Source of the DNA: Triticum aestivum
Lineage: Eukaryota; Streptophyta; Magnoliopsida; Poales; Poaceae
Direction: 5' to 3'
DNA length: 64,000 bases
Assembly: GCF_018294505.1 (NCBI RefSeq)
Contig: NC_057796.1
Coordinates: forward strand, 191,111,893-191,175,892
Of the stretch, positions 58,663-64,000 are shown in pieces (position 1 is the stretch's first letter; each line of letters starts with the position of its first letter). Made by a program: the position numbers and the translations under genes. A model generated the notes under the pieces. It searched no databases, had not been told where the DNA came from, and was given only the letters and a program-made list of their open reading frames with translations.

Positions 58663-58664
58663 TT

Positions 58665-59174
58665 TGGCGCCCACCGTGGGGCCAGGTGCACCGTCGTCCG
58701 GAGACCTGTTCTGGACGGGAACTCTCTTCCTCCCCCGCGAGCGCAGCCAGCCTGCTGCGCCCGATGGCGTTTGCCTTGACGCGCTGCAAGGTGTCGACGA
58801 CGCCTGCGCAGCGAGCTGCCTCGCCGATCTGCTCAGCGAGACTCGCATCTCCAACGAGCCTGCGTCCGACGCAGGCACGGACTACCCCGAGAGCCGCCTC
58901 GTCAGCCTCCTCGACCAGCTTCACGTCTCCAGCGAGCCTGCTGCAGATGTGGAGTCGGTCGGCTCCACCGACCCGATGCTCGTCGACTCCGACACGGCAT
59001 CGCTCGACGCCTACCCCTCCGACGTGGTGATCTTCGACGATCCCCTCCCTCGAGCAGACAGCGGCAGCAGCGCCGTCACTGAAGTGTTGGTCATCAGCCA
59101 CGTTGCCAACTCGGGCGAGAATGCCCACGACGCCCTGTGTCGGGACCCCGATTCCAAGTCACACCGATCTAGCC
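58665..59174 (+). pseudogene. Start of internal region of the 57494 gypsy element
   Basis: The primer-binding site (58665-58683) is followed by an acidic open frame (LADLLSETRISNEPASDAG, later LVSLLDQLHVSSEPAADVES) with two diverged copies of a Ser/Glu/Pro motif. Upstream gag leaders of Tat-like elements can look like this, but no conserved gag domain is reached. It is cut at 59174 by the next element. Confidence 0.6.
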
Positions 59175-62100
59175 TGTAACACCTCATATCACTTTACGGC
59201 CTCACGCACGGTACTCCCACGGGTGTCGCCTTACCATGGCCCGGGACCGTTTGCGCCTTTTGGCTCACGTATATGACAATGTCGCTAGCATCCATATGAC
59301 AGAGAACCCGGGCCGACATGGCTAGTCGTGAACCCAAAGCGGCACTAACGTATGGGGACAGGCATACATGAATCAACATCGAACGTGTCGGTCAACAGCG
59401 TGCGAATCCGGGCTGTAGCACTGGGCTAACAGGACTCCGGGAACCCGGGCTGTAGCAGGCTAGGCAGGACTCCGGATGTCACCGCGTGACATTTCCCCGA
59501 AGGGACAGACACAGGAACGATATGAAACACATGCCGGCCAGTCAAGTGTCCAGAGCAGTAGTGCTGGGCTAGCAGGACTCCGGTGAACCGGGCTGTAGCG
59601 GACTACTATGGCTCAAGGAGGCACTAGACTACATTTCCCCATAAGAGAGGCTGCTAAAGATAGACAACTAGATTGTCGGATCCCACACATACCAAGCATT
59701 TCAATCATACACACAATATGCTCGATATGTGCAAATACAACATGGCATCACAACAAGACTCTACGACTCAGAGTATTTATTCATTAGGCTCCGAAGAGCC
59801 AGATATTACAAACATGGGTCTCATGACCCAACATTCAGAGCATACAAGTCAAAGCACATGCGGAAGCTTAACATGTCTGAGTACAGACATCTACAAATGA
59901 AAAAGGCTGAGAAGCCTGACTATCTACCAGATCCTGCCGAGGGCACAAGATCGTAGCTGAGGTATCAAGCTAAACGTCGAAGTCCACACGGAACTACTAG
60001 CGAGACTGACGTCTCTCTGCAAAACATAAAATAGGCAAACGTGAGTACAAATGTACCCAGCAAGACTTACATCAGAACTAGCTACATATGCATCGGTATC
60101 AACAAAGGGGGTGGTGGAGTTTAACTTCAGCAAGCCAGCTTTGACTCGGTGGCTATCCTGAACTACGACTGCAAGTAACTCTTTTGAGGTGGCGCACACG
60201 AGTCCACATATTCACCATATCAATACACCACTATGGATCCGCTCCCGTCTCCCTACGAGAATGCCATCCATAGCACTCACGCTTATCTTGCGCATTTTAG
60301 AGTATCCACTTTCACTTGTCTATGAACTGTTATAGGCAACCCAGAAGTCCTTTACCGCGGACACGGCTATTCGAATAGATGATGTTAACCCTGCAGGGGT
60401 GTACTTCGTCACACACGCTCTCGCCACTTACCACCATGTACACGTCGTGTACCTCGGCAACCTTCAAGCGGAAGCCTGGCGAGGGAGTCGGCCACGACCT
60501 GACTAACCACACAAGTCTCTAGTCCAGGTTTATCGCCTATTCGGGTTCCATCCGCAAGGAGATCCGGCCGGGGTGTCGCTCACGGCCCCAAACGATGTGT
60601 GCAGGGTTCCCGAGCCCACCATCCGGGTGCCACTCGGTACACCAGGCCACGTGTGCCTAGTCTGTCCCAAGCCCACCTGTACCGGGTGCCACTTGGTAGA
60701 CTACTAACACTACCTACAAACACCAGAAACTAGTTGCAACTCCTGGACAGAGATCGAGGCGGTTAATAAGCCGAGAGGGGTCGAGTTACCGGAGCCCAAT
60801 GTGTGGTAGTAACTGTTCATGGATCACAAACACAGAACTCAGTTCCTGAGGACGGTTTCAATGAGACAACCCACCATGTACTCCTACATGGCCTCTCACC
60901 GCTACCTTTACCAAATCGTGTTCACACACTTAGCTCTCACACAGTAGGACATGTTCACAACTTTCCAATTCATTCCCGATGAATCAGACCTGACACAACT
61001 CTAAGCAATAGCAGGCACGACAACAAGCATGAATGAGTAGGCACATCAGGGCTCAAACAACTCCTACTCATGCTAGTGGGTTTCATCTATTTACTGTGGC
61101 AATGACAGGTCATGCAGAGGATAAAGGGGTTCAGCTACCGCAGCAAGTAACAGATGAATCGTTGTTGTCCTAATGCAGTAAAAGAGAGCAGGAGCGAGAG
61201 AGTGGGATTGTATCGGAATGAGCAAGGGGGTTTTGCTTGCCTGGCACTTCTGAAGATAGCATTGAGTCTTCATTAGTGTCAGCGATCACAACGTCGGAAC
61301 ATCGTCTACCGAGAGGGGACAGATACCGGCAACTGAGAAGAAATACAATCAATGCAATGCACAATATGATGCATGATCATGGCATGGCAATATGCTGTGG
61401 TTTGGGCTAATGCAACTAGCAGCAAGTTAAATGGAGTTGGCTTGAATCAAAGATTCAAATTCAAACTCCATATGTGATTTCTTAAATGCCATTTAATTGA
61501 ATTGTCCTAAGCAGTAGTCATAAGTTGTTCTAACATGCATGGAAATGGTACAGATGGATAGATTGGATTTTTCTGATCATTTTTCATATATAAATGTTTT
61601 CCATCTGAGTTATAGATTATTTTCTATGATTTTTAGAAGTTTATAGGATTTTCTGGAATTTCCTGAATTATATTAAATCCAGAAAAGGATTAATTGCGTC
61701 AGCACTGCGTCATGCCTGTGTCAGCAGTCAACTGGGTTGACCCAGGTCAAACCTGACGTGTGGGGGCCACACGTCAGCGACACAGGGCTAATCCCGGTCA
61801 AACCCAGCGTTGACTGAGGTTTGACCAGGCCTGGGGCCCACTGTCAGTGGTTGTGGGCAGTTTAAGGAGCAGGGTTAGCGCCTAATGACGGTGCCACGTC
61901 ATCGGTCGCCGGAGCCTTGCCGGCGGCGACCAAAACGACGGCGGCTCGGCTCGGATTTGAGCTACGGGTGGTGGTTTGGTGAGCTAAGGGCACCGGGGAG
62001 TAGCTCTTGCTCGTCCGCATCCAAAGGACCGGACGGGAGGCAGCTGGGTGGCCGGGAGCAGCGCCGGCGGCGAGCAAGGCGGCGGCCGGAGTTCGGGTCT

Positions 62101-63276
62101 CGGTGGTTTCGGTGTTGCGAAGCACGGCAGGGGCAGCTGGAGGGGGTTTTGGGCTTCTAGCGTTGCGCTGAGCACGACTATGTGCTCGGTTGCAGCTCTA
62201 TGTGACAGTGGCCACGGCGGCGTCATGGCCGGCGGAGCCGGGCTTCGGGCACTTGTGGAACGATGGCTAGAGGATGGGAACGGAGGGGGCGAGCAAAGAG
62301 GAGAGATGAGGAGCTCACAGGGAGGCGGCGCAGAAAGTCAGTGGCCTCGGGGACGGACGGAAACCGACGAATCGACGGAGACGATCTCCGGGCGCCGGCG
62401 GTGAAGACGAGGACGTTGGCGACGAAGCACAGTCCTCCGGCTCGTTTCCTTCGGCTTGGGGATGTGGTGCCCGATTGCGGAGCTGCTGGGCACGATCACG
62501 GAACAAGGGGTGGCCGGTGGTCATGGCTACGGCGAGCGGCGCTCTCAGGTGTGTTCGGTGACGAGAGGAAGGGAGAGCAGAGGAGGAGGAGGGGTCCAGA
62601 GAGAGTGAGAGGGTCCGGGGTGTGCGTGGCGTCGTGGGAGGCGCCCAGGGCAACGAGGGGGCAGCCAGGCAGGGTGGAGGTGGCGCGCGCGTGCGGCGAG
62701 CACGCGCCCTCCTGCCTACTGGCAGGAGGTTGAAGACGGTGGCGGCTGCGGTGGGCTGGGCCGCACAGTGCTGGACCAGCACAGGAGCTGGGCCGGCTCT
62801 GGTGGGCTGCACAGGTAAGCACTTCTCTCTCTCTCTCATTTGTTTCTGTTTTCTATTTCTGTTATTTTGTTTTGATTTAGTTTATAGCCCAAATCATCTT
62901 AATAAATCCTGAAAATAATTGTGGGCATTTAAATGAATTATTACAGAGGCCCTTAACTATTTTCAGAATTGTTGGAGCATTAGAAAATATTGATAGTATT
63001 TAAATGCCCTAATTCAAATACAATATGGATTAATTCAAAGACCATAAATGGCTTGGAAAAATGTGCATGACCTCTGGTAAAGGTTTTAACCTTTTTCCAT
63101 AATAATGAACATTTTTTAAAGGCATTTTGGGTTCATTGAAAATATTTTTATTTTGAACCTAGTTGAATTCATTTGGTGCTAGGGTTTAACAATCCCCAAT
63201 TCAACTTTAAATGAAATTTAGACATGATGCAGTAACCAAGCTAGTCCAAGTGCATAGCAAGGCTAGGGACGTGACA
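59175..63276 (-). repeat. 3' LTR of a minus-strand gypsy element (4.1 kb)
   Basis: Starts TGTAAC and ends GTGACA on the plus strand. The inner edge carries a purine tract on the minus strand (TTTTAGTGGGGGTGAG). Related repeated blocks (GGACTCCGG, GGGCTGTAGC) occur around 59400-59610. The GC-rich stretch 61860-62820 has long open frames on both strands that look like composition artefacts. No host gene is supported. Confidence 0.75.
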
Positions 63277-64000
63277 ACTCACCCCCACTAAAACAAGAAT
63301 CTCGTCCCGAGATTCAAGCGTAGGGTAAGGTGAAAGGGGAACGCAAACTAACATAATCTTCATGATCCAATTGTTCTTCTCGAAGATGTTAATTCATTGC
63401 ATCATCTTGATCTTGACATCTTTTCTTTCGGGAGCTTCACCCAACTATGATGACGGAAGAAATGGAAACTCTACAGGATTGATCTTCTCGAAGATCGAGC
63501 TATACAAGATCAACTCGCGGAATGAGATGTTGAAACATCTCGAGTTGAGACACAAAACACATCGAGAGGGATGGAAGAACAAACGATGAGGTTGATTTGG
63601 TGGGCAACAATCACGCTTAGATAATATGGTGCATGGTTTCCAAAGCAGCGAGGAGTTAATTGCCATGACTCCATAACGGGGCACCTTAGGAAAGGTGACT
63701 CGTAGAATTCTTCCCTTAAGTGGCAAAAAGAATTACTTTTGATTCAGAGATCATTGAAACTCTTCATGCCAGCATAAGGCAATCACAAACGATCGTGTGA
63801 ACGAATTCTAAAGAATGGCATAATCGGACTAGAATGGATGATGTGGACTACCTTGTTGATGACAACACCATGGATGATTTTGCTTATCATCGGGGATGGA
63901 TGGGACCCATAGTAGGACCACTTTTGAAGATGATCCTAAGCAGTAATTACTGAGGTGCAAGCTGGGAACAAAATGCAAATGATGGGAATGATTCTAGTAA
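63277..64000 (-). mobile_element. 3' end of the internal region of the minus-strand gypsy element
   Basis: It holds the purine tract and a hairpin AATCTCG-TCC-CGAGATT (63298-63314), then A/T-balanced sequence without recognisable integrase or chromodomain coding. It may belong to a non-autonomous element. The element runs off the window. Confidence 0.6.

Noticed and set aside
61862..62912. Overlapping GC-rich frames in the 59175-63276 LTR that could be a host gene
   Set aside because: Frames occur on both strands with similar lengths, have low-complexity composition and lie inside one LTR.
1..64000. tRNA or rRNA genes and CRISPR arrays
   Set aside because: No cloverleaf, rRNA block or regular spacer-repeat array was seen. 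The tRNA-like matches are primer-binding sites of retrotransposons.

Overview
This window reads as gene-poor DNA from a large grass genome, most likely Triticeae (wheat, Aegilops or a relative). That assignment is an inference from the style of the LTR families, their deep nesting and the GC-rich exons of the one host gene. No database was searched. There are two assembly gaps, at 14583-14920 and 21148-21668.

Region 1 (1-12709) is a tandem Ty1/copia array on the plus strand, arranged LTR - internal - LTR - internal - LTR with shared LTRs. The repeat period is about 5.62 kb. The last LTR ends exactly where a decayed gypsy RNase H fragment (12710-12935) begins.

Region 2 (about 12970-17661) is a small low-repeat island. 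It holds the only recognisable host gene, a four-exon, 439-residue GT14-family glycosyltransferase (GlcAT14-like beta-glucuronosyltransferase), followed by about 1.6 kb of unassigned sequence.

Region 3 (17662 to at least 57493) is one Ty3/gypsy chromovirus on the minus strand, split by later insertions. Its 3' LTR is 17662-22030, its gag-pol is 22067-22467 plus 35599-39398, its leader is 55389-55757, and part of its 5' LTR is 55758-57493. A complete 13.1-kb Tat-lineage gypsy element (Tat-1, 22468-35593, plus strand, 521-bp LTRs, target duplication GACGC) sits in its integrase region. A copia element with a 2.7-kb LTR (39399-55388) sits in its gag. That copia LTR is itself split by a second Tat element in the opposite orientation (Tat-2, 40492-53573). 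A further gypsy element (LTR 57494-58662) sits in the chromovirus 5' LTR, and that one is interrupted by the 4.1-kb LTR of another minus-strand gypsy element (59175-63276, continuing to the window end).

The most interesting content is in the two Tat elements. Between pol and the 3' LTR each carries an antisense six-exon gene with its own TATA box and identical exon boundaries. In Tat-1 this gene is open over 929 codons, although the gag-pol of the same element has six inactivating lesions. The first exon looks like the Transposase_28 (putative gypsy-type transposon) domain. The converging pol and antisense genes are separated by a spacer carrying repeated TCGTATTCGAA-like motifs, and the fourth intron of the antisense gene contains duplicated hairpins.
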